Shown: positions 1 to 6,178 of the stretch, piece by piece
Layout of the letters: every line of letters begins with the position of its first letter
How positions within the stretch are numbered: the first letter of the stretch is position 1
DNA from: JAKBCQ01 sp021807585
Lineage (GTDB): Bacteria > Planctomycetota > Planctomycetia > Isosphaerales > Isosphaeraceae
Length of the DNA stretch: 8,717 nucleotides
NCBI GenBank assembly: GCA_027325115.1
Contig: DAHWFG010000024.1
Coordinates: 1 to 8,717 of the forward strand
Direction of reading: 5' to 3'
Notes under the pieces: model-generated
Told to the model about the DNA's origin: nothing
The model's database searches: none
The model's input: the letters and a program-made list of their open reading frames with translations, nothing else
Program-made: the position numbers and the translations under genes

Positions 1-421
1 GATTGACGAACAAAACCTCGCGGACGCCGACCGACGCGTAAAAATCGAGCTTGCGCCGCGATCGATCGTATTTGCTCACAACCTCGACGAGAAAATCGGG
101 CCCTCCCAAAAAGTGCGTTACACGATTCTCCGCGGGATTGCCGGGCATAAACACCGCGATGTCGGGAACGCGATAATTACGCGTCCAGTCGTCGACCTGA
201 TCGGAGATGTTGGTTCCCGAGAGGACCAAAATCCCCCGATTTCGAACGGATTCCACGATCGCTGAAGATAAAAGCGTCACAATTATCTGATGAGAGTTGT
301 CGGCCTCGGGCGACATCACATACACTCCGTTCCAAACCTCGTCGTGCGAATCGTGGCCGTATCGCCTGCGCCGCGCGATGATCGCTTGGAACCGATCGGG
401 AGGCATCACCATCGTCGCCAT
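1..421 (-). CDS. Uma2-family (DUF820) PD-(D/E)XK nuclease-like protein, 3' end outside window
   Basis: Read on the minus strand from ATG at 421, the frame stays open to the window edge and gives 140 residues. It starts MATMVMPPDRF. Residues 28-38 read EVWNGVYVMSP, a conserved Uma2 N-terminal element. Residues 85-91 read VPDIAVF, giving the presumed catalytic Asp87. Residues 107-119 read GPDFLVEVVSKYD, giving Glu113. These are followed by RRKLDFYASVGVREVLFVN, the typical K..Y...GV.E stretch. The C-terminal strand and helix lie outside the window. The ATG at 421 is preceded by GGAG at about 9 nt. The same frame is open upstream to a stop at 512-514, but no better start is seen there. Family knowledge: Uma2 proteins are restriction-endonuclease-fold proteins, amplified in planctomycetes and cyanobacteria, with mostly unknown roles. 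The gene begins 90 nt after the DUF1501 stop on the same strand. Another open frame over 177-515 is a shadow of this gene. Confidence 0.87.
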   Translation of the reverse strand, partial: MATMVMPPDRFQAIIARRRRYGHDSHDEVWNGVYVMSPEADNSHQIIVTLLSSAIVESVRNRGILVLSGTNISDQVDDWTRNYRVPDIAVFMPGNPAENRVTHFLGGPDFLVEVVSKYDRSRRKLDFYASVGVREVLFVN

Positions 422-499
422 ATGATATGACTCCGTTTTCAGGATCTCGATCGCGAAGGCTCTGAATGAAGTCGCTCCGCGATCGATATCCTTGATTGT

Positions 500-530
500 G
501 AGGATTCTTCCTCAACCGAGCAACTCGGTT
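500..530 (-). other. two abutting stem-loops at the stop codon of the DUF1501 gene
   Basis: In minus-strand orientation, AACCGAG-TTG-CTCGGTT (530 to 514, 7-bp perfect stem) is followed without a gap by GAGGA-AGAA-TCCTC (513 to 500, 5-bp perfect stem). The first stem ends inside the TGA stop of the DUF1501 gene (514-512). No T-run follows, so this is not a classic intrinsic terminator. It could slow 3' exonuclease attack or separate the expression of the DUF1501 and Uma2 genes. The role is inferred; only the symmetry is seen. Confidence 0.4.
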
Positions 531-1828
531 CGCACCTTACCGCCGTCGACGATCTCGATCGGTCGATTCCCCGGCGCCATCAGCTCCTTATCGGCGACGA
601 TTCCGAGTTGATGATAAATCGTCGTCGCGAGATCCTCGGGGCCGATCGGGTCGCGTTCGGGCTCGGTCGCGGTCGCGTTTGACGCGCCGAAAATCAGCCC
701 TTTCTTCACGCCTCCACCCGCGAGCGCCACGCTGAAAACCTTGGGCCAGTGATCGCGGCCCGCGTCTTTATTGATCTTGGGAGTGCGGCCGAATTCGCTC
801 GAAACGAGCACGATCGTGCGGTTGAGCAGTCCCGTCCGATCGAGGTCGCGAATGAGCGCGGAGAACGCCTGATCAAACGCGGGCATATCGCGGCGCATCC
901 CGCCGGCGATCCCCGTGTGCATGTCCCAGCCGCCGTACGTAAGCGCCACGAACCGAACCCCCGCCGCGACCAACCGACGCGCCATCAACATCCGTTGACC
1001 CGCGGGATTGCGGCCGTATTCATCGCGGATCGGCGCGGGCTCGGCGGCGATATTGAACGCCTCACGCGCCTTTTGCGAACCGATCAATGAGTACGCGCGA
1101 TCATAAAACGTATCCATCGCCGCCAGACCGTCCCCTTTTTCCTTCTTGGCGAAGTAATCGTTCACCGCCTCGAGAACGTTTCGCCGCGTCGAGAACCGCT
1201 TCTCGTCGACTCCATCGGGAAGGTTCAAATCTTGAACACGAAAGCCGCCGTCGGCCGGGTCCGCCCCCAAACTGAACGGAGAAAACGACGAACTTAAATA
1301 TCCCGTTCCCGCGTACACGTTGGGAAGATTGGGGATGCACACATAAGGAGGAAGGTTGTTTTTGGGGCCGAATTCGTGCGAGACCACGCTCCCCATGCTG
1401 GGATATTGGAGCGCCGGACTCGGCCGATAACCCGTGAACATATTATGAGTTCCACGTTCGTGCGCCGCCTCGCCGTGCGTCATCGATCGAATGACCGTGA
1501 TTTTATCGGAGATCTCGGCGGTTCGAGGGAGCGTTTCGCTGAACTTCTCGCCGGCGATTTTCGTCGCAATCGACCCGAGTTCGCCGCGGTATTCGACCGG
1601 GGCGAACGGTTTGGGGTCGAACGTCTCCTGGTGCGCGATCCCTCCCGGCAAAAAGATATGAATGACCGAATCGGCTTTGGCGTCGATCGCCGCATAATTC
1701 TTTTGCTCGCCGCGCGCTTTCAGGCGGAAAAAATCGGCGAGGGTGAGGCCGAAGCCGAACGACCCGACCGTTAAAAAACCGCGTCGGGTGAAGATGGGGC
1801 GAGAGACGCGAGCGTCACGATCAATCAT
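512..1828 (-). CDS. DUF1501 domain-containing protein, Tat-exported
   Basis: This is a full-length 438-residue member of the DUF1501 family, a group distantly related to the alkaline phosphatase/sulfatase fold and heavily expanded in planctomycetes. The N-terminus has a twin-arginine signal, TRRGFL at residues 14-19, followed by the hydrophobic stretch TVGSFGFGLTLADFF, so export of the folded protein by Tat is expected. Recognisable family blocks are FLPGGIAHQETFDPKP (59-74), GGWDMH (299-304), SSEFGRTP (343-350) and GRDHW (357-361), ending with the GPEDLATTIYHQLGI segment near the C-terminus. The start at 1828 is fixed by AAGGAGC at 1835-1841, about 6-7 nt upstream of the ATG. In planctomycetes such genes usually sit beside a DUF1549/DUF1553 cytochrome-like partner. 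None is present on either side here, so this copy appears solitary. The substrate is unknown. Confidence 0.95.
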   Translation of the reverse strand: MIDRDARVSRPIFTRRGFLTVGSFGFGLTLADFFRLKARGEQKNYAAIDAKADSVIHIFLPGGIAHQETFDPKPFAPVEYRGELGSIATKIAGEKFSETLPRTAEISDKITVIRSMTHGEAAHERGTHNMFTGYRPSPALQYPSMGSVVSHEFGPKNNLPPYVCIPNLPNVYAGTGYLSSSFSPFSLGADPADGGFRVQDLNLPDGVDEKRFSTRRNVLEAVNDYFAKKEKGDGLAAMDTFYDRAYSLIGSQKAREAFNIAAEPAPIRDEYGRNPAGQRMLMARRLVAAGVRFVALTYGGWDMHTGIAGGMRRDMPAFDQAFSALIRDLDRTGLLNRTIVLVSSEFGRTPKINKDAGRDHWPKVFSVALAGGGVKKGLIFGASNATATEPERDPIGPEDLATTIYHQLGIVADKELMAPGNRPIEIVDGGKVRTELLG

Positions 1829-2149
1829 CGACCGGCTCCTTGTTGGACTTCGCCTCGCCTGCCGACGCGGTTTGCGTTCGGCGCGAGTCGAGTCGTATCA
1901 AACACTTAGCGCGTTCGCGGCGGTTTCGCCGCTGGGGGAAGGAAAATACCAATCCATCCGGGGAGAGTGGGACGCGCCTGGCCGTGGTTCATCGGCCGCA
2001 AGCGTGTCCGCGTGGGACTAAGACCCAATCTACCGCGTCGTGCTCGATTCATCAAGTCGATCGAACACCGATGAGAACCGCGATCACGACGTTTGGGTCC
2101 TACCGAAGATGTTGTACGAAGGTTGAACGTCAAAACGTTGGACGTGTTG
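1829..2149. other. gene-free stretch with a GC-rich hairpin, probable 5' leader/promoter region of the DUF1501 gene
   Basis: I see no credible gene in this stretch of about 320 bp. The short open frames on both strands have low-complexity Arg/Ser-rich translations, no family motifs and no ribosome binding site. The clearest structure is a perfect 6-bp stem, GCGGCG/CGCCGC, with a 4-nt loop at 1917-1932, about 90-105 nt upstream of the DUF1501 start. It could lie in that gene's untranslated leader. A smaller stem AACGT-CAAA-ACGTT lies at 2126-2139. No convincing -35/-10 pair was found on the minus strand. Confidence 0.4.
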
Positions 2150-2207
2150 AAAAAAAACGCATGATTCGGCGGGTTCGATGATCGGCGAGCCGAGCCGCGG
2201 CGCCGAA
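2150..2207 (-). terminator. candidate terminator of the Gfo/Idh/MocA gene
   Basis: On the minus strand, TTCGGCG (2207 to 2201) pairs perfectly with CGCCGAA (2171 to 2165). The 29-nt interior is GC-rich and can itself fold (CGGC at 2183-2186 with GCCG at 2194-2197). Eight consecutive T residues follow (2157 to 2150). It begins 94 nt past the oxidoreductase stop, which suits a transcript end. A 7-nt gap between stem and T-run is longer than in a typical intrinsic terminator, so the call is tentative. Confidence 0.4.
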
Positions 2208-2300
2208 TTTCAAACCGAACTGCTTGAAAATGCTGGGGATGCGCAATGATCCTTCCGTTTGGCGAGAGCTTGATCGATCTGTTTCGGCAGGGGCGTCCGC

Positions 2301-3368
2301 TTACAAGCTGGGGTTCGAGAACTCAACGAGCGGCAGCGCGACGGGGCGTTGATGTTTCGAACTGCGAGCGACCGCCTCGGTGAAATGCATGTACCGGGCG
2401 CCCGTGAGGAAATCGGTGTGCGTCACGCGCTTTTCGCCCCGGATCGCGGCGATGAAATCGGCCTCGACGTTCCATCCGCCGCGAAGCTCGGCGGGAATCG
2501 GCAACGGTTTCAGTGCTTCGCCCGCGTTCCCGCCGCGGATTTCATCCCGCTCAAGGTTGTACACGATTGTGCCGCGCGAGCCGAACAGCGTGACCGCCAT
2601 CCCCGTCTCGTGCCACGCGACTCCCGTCACTCGGTAGACGCCGCACGAACCGTCAGTCTGGGTCGTCAACACCTGAACGCTATCGGGCGCCCCCACCCGC
2701 GCAGGTTTTCCCGTGTCGGGATCGATCCGTGTCGGAATGATCTTCGCCGCACGTGCGATCACTTGATTCACCTGCGGAGTCCATCGCAGAACCGTCTCGT
2801 GGAGAACCCCCAGATAAAGCATGTTGAAACCCGAATATTTGGTGATCTGCCTCCAACCAAGCGGAGTCGCGGGATCGGCAAGAGCATTGGATATGTGGTG
2901 CGCGTGGATTTCTCGAAGCGTGCCGACGAACCCGTCGGTCATCAGCTTGCGCATGTACGCGTCGCCGGCCAGTCCGTACGGGCTGGGGACGACCATTGTG
3001 GCGAGGTGGGGAAGTTCACGCGAGCGATCGAGCATCCGCTGCGCCTCGCGCGCGTTCATCGCCATCCGAGCTTCGGTGAGCACGTGCTTGCCCGCGTTGA
3101 GCGCCGCGAGCGTGACGGGCCCGTGCAAATACGGCCAGCCGCCGATCAAAACCGCGTCGACGTGTTCGTCGTCGACGAGATCCTCCCACGTCTCATAAAT
3201 CTTGGGGATGTCGAATTCCCGAGCGACTTTCGTCGCCGATTCTCGTCTGCGATTGCAAACGCCGACGACCCTCACCCCGGGGATCGCGCGGAAGCCCGGC
3301 AAATGACGCTTGCGAACGATCTCGCCCGCGCCCACGACGCCGATTCGAATGTCGCCGGATTGGGGCAT
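2301..3368 (-). CDS. Gfo/Idh/MocA-family oxidoreductase with altered EKP motif
   Basis: The 355-residue protein has the length and two-domain layout of the NAD(P)-dependent Gfo/Idh/MocA sugar oxidoreductases. The N-terminal Rossmann domain opens with IGVVGAGEIVRKRHLPGF (residues 9-26, GxGxxx binding loop), then VVGVCNRR near residue 40 and VDAVLIGGWPYLHGPVTLAALNAGKHVL (70-97). The C-terminal substrate domain contains GVLHETVLRW (187-196), with His190 where the family usually has its catalytic His. The family's EKP signature after GKHVL is replaced by EARMAMN (99-105), so the canonical Lys is absent and an Arg lies one place further on. The enzyme may therefore use a different mechanism or substrate, or act in binding only; a natural subfamily with this motif is also possible. 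The ATG at 3368 follows GAGG by about 6 nt. No signal peptide is seen, so a cytoplasmic location is likely. The substrate cannot be assigned. Confidence 0.92.
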   Translation of the reverse strand: MPQSGDIRIGVVGAGEIVRKRHLPGFRAIPGVRVVGVCNRRRESATKVAREFDIPKIYETWEDLVDDEHVDAVLIGGWPYLHGPVTLAALNAGKHVLTEARMAMNAREAQRMLDRSRELPHLATMVVPSPYGLAGDAYMRKLMTDGFVGTLREIHAHHISNALADPATPLGWRQITKYSGFNMLYLGVLHETVLRWTPQVNQVIARAAKIIPTRIDPDTGKPARVGAPDSVQVLTTQTDGSCGVYRVTGVAWHETGMAVTLFGSRGTIVYNLERDEIRGGNAGEALKPLPIPAELRGGWNVEADFIAAIRGEKRVTHTDFLTGARYMHFTEAVARSSKHQRPVALPLVEFSNPSL

Positions 3369-3496
3369 GATCGACCTCGTTCGTCATGAACTCGCCGCGC
3401 GTCGGCGTCTACCCGACGACTTCGGCGTATGAATTCGTCCAATCATCGATGCCGGCGTGAAAATCGTTCGATCCCCACCCACACCTTCATTTTAAA

Positions 3497-3515
3497 CGCT
3501 TTCACCGCGAAAGCG
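3497..3515 (-). terminator. weak candidate terminator after the small lipoprotein gene
   Basis: CGCTTTC/GAAAGCG is a perfect 7-bp inverted repeat with a 5-nt loop, lying about 60-80 nt beyond the stop of the lipoprotein gene on the minus strand. In that direction it is followed by TTTAAAATG, a weak T-tract. It also sits upstream of the oxidoreductase gene on the same strand, so it could instead be a leader or operator element for that gene. Confidence 0.35.
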
Positions 3516-3576
3516 ACCGCGCAACACGGAATTCTCTCACCCTGGGTAATCATCGACCAATTTCTTGTTCATTATG

Positions 3577-3876
3577 TCAGTTATCACTTATAGTTGTATT
3601 GTTACTAAAGTTGTTCATTTTTGTGTTATTAAACTCGTTGATGATGTCGCGCTTGTGGGGACGATTCGGACCGTAATCGTAGCCGCCGTAGCCCCGAATA
3701 TAGCGTTGCTTCAGCGGCGCCGACGAATACACCGGTCGCAACACCTGGTACGCGAGCGGATTGGAAGTCGGCGGGGTCGACGATCGGCACGCGAACAGGC
3801 CGCACCACATCGGCGCAAGCAGCAAGACCGTTCGCACTCGAATCCGACACAACCGACGACGATCGACGATCGACAT
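3577..3876 (-). CDS. small predicted lipoprotein of unknown function
   Basis: The 99-residue product has a basic N-terminus (residues 1-15), a hydrophobic stretch VRTVLLLAPMWCGLF and a lipobox-like LFAC ending at Cys30. This suggests cleavage by signal peptidase II and lipid anchoring at the membrane. The mature part is short and Tyr/Gly/Pro-rich (RYIRGYGGYDYGPNRP at 58-73). The last 20 or so residues are strikingly Asn-rich (NEFNNTKMNNFSNNTTISDN) and are encoded by AT-rich DNA unlike the rest of the gene. The start is supported by AAGGAA at 3885-3890, 8 nt before the ATG. I recognise no domain. It is divergent from the secreted protein at 4082-4819, sharing a 205-bp intergenic region. The main doubt is whether the Asn-rich tail belongs to the ancestral protein. 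Confidence 0.65.
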   Translation of the reverse strand: MSIVDRRRLCRIRVRTVLLLAPMWCGLFACRSSTPPTSNPLAYQVLRPVYSSAPLKQRYIRGYGGYDYGPNRPHKRDIINEFNNTKMNNFSNNTTISDN

Positions 3877-3927
3877 GGCTCTTGTTCCTTTCGCGACGAC
3901 CGTGCGCGACCGGGGCGACCGACTGTG

Positions 3928-3955
3928 GTTTCAAAGACGCTCGGCGCGGTATGAT
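3928..3955 (+). promoter_or_regulatory. weak candidate promoter for the secreted-protein gene
   Basis: TATGAT at 3950-3955 matches five of six bases of the -10 consensus. The hexamer GTTTCA at 3928-3933, 16 bp upstream, is a poor -35. It would leave an untranslated leader of about 120 nt before the ATG at 4082. Planctomycete promoters are poorly characterised, so this is a pattern match only. Confidence 0.25.
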
Positions 3956-4081
3956 TCCACTCGACTCGAACGCCGTGGCTCGGTCGAAACTTCCTTGTTC
4001 CGTACCAATCGATATCGGCGCCGAAGCCGACCGATCTTGGCCGAACTCGTTCGCTTTCCGTTCGCTCGTGGAGTCAACCGT

Positions 4082-4819
4082 ATGCGACCGATAAAAACAT
4101 GGCTATTCGCGGTCGTCGTCGGCGTTGTCGGCGCCGCCGAAATCCGAGCCGAACACGCCAAAATCTCGCTCGAAGTCGTTTCCTCACGGGGACGAGAAAC
4201 CGCTCACGTCGATCAAACGCCCCCCGATTCCGGCAAAATCCCCCGCCCCGTCGTCAAAGCCAAAGCCGGCGAAACGATCAAAATCGACTGGGAATTTACC
4301 AACGTTTATCCCCACAAGACGATCGAGAGCGCCTTGCTCTATTTTTACGTCGCGAAAGAGGCGAAAATCGGCCAAAAGGAGCTTCCCGACCTAAGCGAGA
4401 AGAGCGAAGCCGTGATCGTTCAAACCGCGTTCGAGATGGACTTCAAGCCGGGCGGGCGAGCGAAGGGACATCACAAAGTCAAAATCGACGAGCCGGGAGT
4501 GTATCTCGTGCGGTTGCAAACGGTTAAGACTCAGAGCGATCACGAACACTTCGCCGCGATCGACCTCGTCGTCGAGCCTGCGGAGGACGCCAAGAAACAC
4601 GTTCGGATCGATCGAACGACGGACGAAGTTTCTCATTCAAGCGAAACCGCGGCCGTCACGCCTCGATCGAACCTCCATGCGGACAAAAGCGTGCGACCGC
4701 CGCTCAATTCTGAATTGATGAATTCGGCCTTTCGCGGAACGCTGAACCGTCGGGCTCAACTCACGCAATCTCGGGTTATCGATCGGCCGATGTTCGACGA
4801 ATTCGGAATCGCGCAATGA
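4082..4819 (+). CDS. secreted beta-rich protein of unknown function
   Basis: The 245-residue product begins with a typical Sec signal peptide: basic MRPIK, hydrophobic LFAVVVGVVGAA, and a plausible signal peptidase I site after IRA (residue 23). The mature region (24-170) alternates short strands and turns, for example AKISLEVVSSRG, AGETIKIDWEFTNVYPHKTIESALLYFYVAKE and PGVYLVRLQTV. It ends with the motif SDHEHFAAIDLVVE. This suggests an immunoglobulin-like or cupredoxin-like sandwich, but no named family is recognised. The last 70 or so residues are polar, low in hydrophobics and probably disordered. The frame is open upstream as far as 3761, but the translation there is Arg-rich and unlike a protein. 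The ATG at 4082 has TGGAG about 8 nt before it and opens directly into the signal peptide, so it is preferred. The neighbours do not show a pathway. Confidence 0.83.
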   Translation: MRPIKTWLFAVVVGVVGAAEIRAEHAKISLEVVSSRGRETAHVDQTPPDSGKIPRPVVKAKAGETIKIDWEFTNVYPHKTIESALLYFYVAKEAKIGQKELPDLSEKSEAVIVQTAFEMDFKPGGRAKGHHKVKIDEPGVYLVRLQTVKTQSDHEHFAAIDLVVEPAEDAKKHVRIDRTTDEVSHSSETAAVTPRSNLHADKSVRPPLNSELMNSAFRGTLNRRAQLTQSRVIDRPMFDEFGIAQ

Positions 4820-4963
4820 TCGTGCCCGCGATTTCTCAACAAGGGTATTAGGTCGAAGTTTCGACGTAAGTCGACACCGTTCGTCCGACTTCCGCCCCCA
4901 TCATCAGGGTATGCTTGTATATATTGAATAATAACAAATTAGATATCATTAAGGGCGCACTCT
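4820..4963. other. convergent intergenic region with small palindromes and an AT-rich patch
   Basis: Between the converging secreted-protein and Rpn-like genes lie two weak stem candidates: GTCGA-AGTT-TCGAC at 4853-4864, and AAGTCG/CGACTT at 4868-4873 and 4886-4891. Neither has a following T-run on the plus strand. From about 4911 to 4952 the DNA becomes clearly AT-rich against a GC-rich background. A long open frame on the minus strand crosses the region (4848-5792), but it is a shadow of the Rpn-like gene. Confidence 0.35.
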
Positions 4964-5848
4964 TTACGATCCCGAGAGGAGATCGTTCCATCCTTTCGCG
5001 GAGAGAACTCGAAGCGCCGATTGCTTGAGCCGTTCGAGATCGTCGATCGAATCGATCGACGCTCGAGTCGCGGCGTCGGGCGAACCGAAGAGTTTCTCGC
5101 CGAGCGAGAGCAGGGTCTCTCGAGCCGCGATCAACCCCTCTTGTCGTCCCTCTTGTCGTCCTTTTTTCTCCCCTTCTTCCAGGAGCATCTGGTAAAACGA
5201 CGACTCTTGCAAAAGATTCATCGACGAAAGCCTCCTCATCAGGTCCTCGATCTGTTCGCGTTCGATTCGTAACCCCGCCATGAGCAGAGACGCCACCATA
5301 ATTGTACTGGCCGTCGACGAATCCGTCTCGTGAATCATACGTTCGTCGATTCGACGTAAGACGGTCGGGACTGCTTCGTCGGGAATGTTCGCCAAGGCGG
5401 CCATCGGCAGAATCGCCGGCGATCCCTTCAAAATGGCCTCGGCGTCGAGCTTCCACAACCGGATGACGGGATAACGAAAAAACGTCACCACGCCGAACCC
5501 CTTGACTCTTCGTACGTATCTCCCGGTGAATTTTCTGGAATCGGCCGATGGGCGAAGCAGCGTTAAGATGCTCAACACGGGTAACTTGCCGGCATCCGCA
5601 ATCAACACGTTCGAGCGAAACATCCGCCGGATCGTCTTCTTTCCCCGCGTGGATTGGTTCTCGATGTGAATCAATCGCGGCTCGGGTCCATCGATCTTGA
5701 ACACCTTGTCGACGTCCGATTTCACCGTCGAAACCTCGGTATTGACGGAGGTCACGGGTCCGTCGGGATCGATCCCCAAGAACACCAACCAAGCGACGGG
5801 ATCATAATCCATCAGCGTTTTCATCGTGATGTCGAACGGCTTGTGCAT
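4964..5848 (-). CDS. Rpn-family-like PD-(D/E)XK nuclease (transposase-related) protein
   Basis: The 294-residue product has the layout of the Rpn/YhgA-like 'recombination-promoting nuclease' and related PD-(D/E)XK putative transposase proteins. The nuclease core is near the N-terminus: MHKPFDITMKTLMDYDP, then SDVDKVFKIDG (44-54) with acidic Asp45/Asp47, then RLIHIENQS (58-66) with the E-x-Q variant of the (D/E)XK site at Glu63/Gln65. KLPVLSILTLLRPSAD (88-103) follows. A helical region (about 140-225) leads to a charged segment EEGEKKGRQEGRQEGLI and a C-terminal helix pair, as is common in this family. The frame is also open to a GTG at 5908. The ATG at 5848 is preferred because relatives begin close to the PFD element, although its ribosome site is poor (TGGA). 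Members are spread by transfer and duplication; whether this copy is active is unknown. Confidence 0.85.
   Translation of the reverse strand: MHKPFDITMKTLMDYDPVAWLVFLGIDPDGPVTSVNTEVSTVKSDVDKVFKIDGPEPRLIHIENQSTRGKKTIRRMFRSNVLIADAGKLPVLSILTLLRPSADSRKFTGRYVRRVKGFGVVTFFRYPVIRLWKLDAEAILKGSPAILPMAALANIPDEAVPTVLRRIDERMIHETDSSTASTIMVASLLMAGLRIEREQIEDLMRRLSSMNLLQESSFYQMLLEEGEKKGRQEGRQEGLIAARETLLSLGEKLFGSPDAATRASIDSIDDLERLKQSALRVLSAKGWNDLLSGS
5138..5161 (-). repeat. 12-bp tandem duplication inside the Rpn-like gene (GRQE x2)
   Basis: CTCTTGTCGTCC occurs twice without a gap at 5138-5149 and 5150-5161. On the coding strand it gives two GRQE units in GRQEGRQEG (residues 230-238), just after the EEGEKKG segment. 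Being a multiple of three, copy changes keep the frame and would lengthen or shorten a charged helix between the nuclease part and the C-terminal helices. Confidence 0.85.
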
Positions 5849-6055
5849 ATTCGATTCCAGAAACGTTGTAACTCGATCGAAGGAATGTCTGAATATCAAT
5901 CCTACCACGTGTTCGACCTGTCCGATCGCGATCGGGCTTGCCGCGTGGTTTTGGAGTCGTTGAGAGGGTTTGATTTCTTTGGGGGGTGTGGGGTTCGAGG
6001 GTCGACTTGGGCGCCGATTCGTGACGTTTCACGGTGGTATCATGAAAACATTGCG

Positions 6056-6074
6056 CCCGCGTGGCTGTCGCGGG
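6056..6074. promoter_or_regulatory. inverted repeat abutting the -35 box, candidate operator
   Basis: CCCGCG (6056-6061) and CGCGGG (6069-6074) form a perfect 6-bp inverted repeat with a 7-bp centre, ending one base before the TTGACT hexamer. Its position suits a regulator-binding site for the sigma-factor operon, or an RNA hairpin if transcription starts further upstream. No regulator can be named from the sequence. Confidence 0.35.
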
Positions 6075-6102
6075 TTGACTCGGCCCGGCGACTTCATAAA
6101 CT
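6075..6102 (+). promoter_or_regulatory. candidate housekeeping-type promoter of the sigma/anti-sigma operon
   Basis: TTGACT at 6075-6080 matches five of six bases of the -35 consensus. TAAACT at 6097-6102, after a 16-bp spacer, matches four of six of the -10. It lies about 76 bp before the sigma-factor ATG. The rest of the gap 5909-6178 holds only a small CGTGA-CGTT-TCACG stem (6020-6033). Nothing resembling a paired ECF-type autoregulatory promoter was clearly seen. Confidence 0.4.
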
Positions 6103-6178
6103 AGGTAAGAATGATTTTCGAACTTTCGTGCGCTCTCCGAAATAACCGAACCCTTCGCCTCCGCGAAACGTAACGCTT

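Noticed and set aside
177..515. 112-codon open frame on the minus strand
   Set aside because: The Uma2 motifs (VPDIAVF, GPDFLVEVVS) are in a neighbouring frame from 421, so this one is a shadow.
2349..3389. 346-codon open frame on the plus strand
   Set aside because: It lies antisense to the clear Gfo/Idh/MocA gene. Its translation is Arg/His/Asp-rich with no motif, as expected from a shadow frame in GC-rich DNA.
3761..4081. Upstream extension of the secreted protein to an ATG at 3761
   Set aside because: It would bury the signal peptide inside the protein, overlap the divergent lipoprotein gene, and add 107 Arg-rich residues without protein-like pattern.
4848..5792. 314-codon open frame on the minus strand overlapping the Rpn-like gene
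   Set aside because: The translation is Arg/Gly/Asp-rich with no domain pattern, while the other frame on the same strand has all the PD-(D/E)XK blocks.
6042..6104. 20-codon open frame MKTLRPRGCRGLTRPGDFIN upstream of the sigma gene
   Set aside because: There is no ribosome binding site and no family pattern, and it coincides with the inverted repeat and candidate promoter, which explain the sequence better.
5909..6178. Mobile-element ends around the Rpn-like gene
   Set aside because: I looked for matching terminal inverted repeats or target duplications on both sides of 4964-5848 and found none that were convincing.
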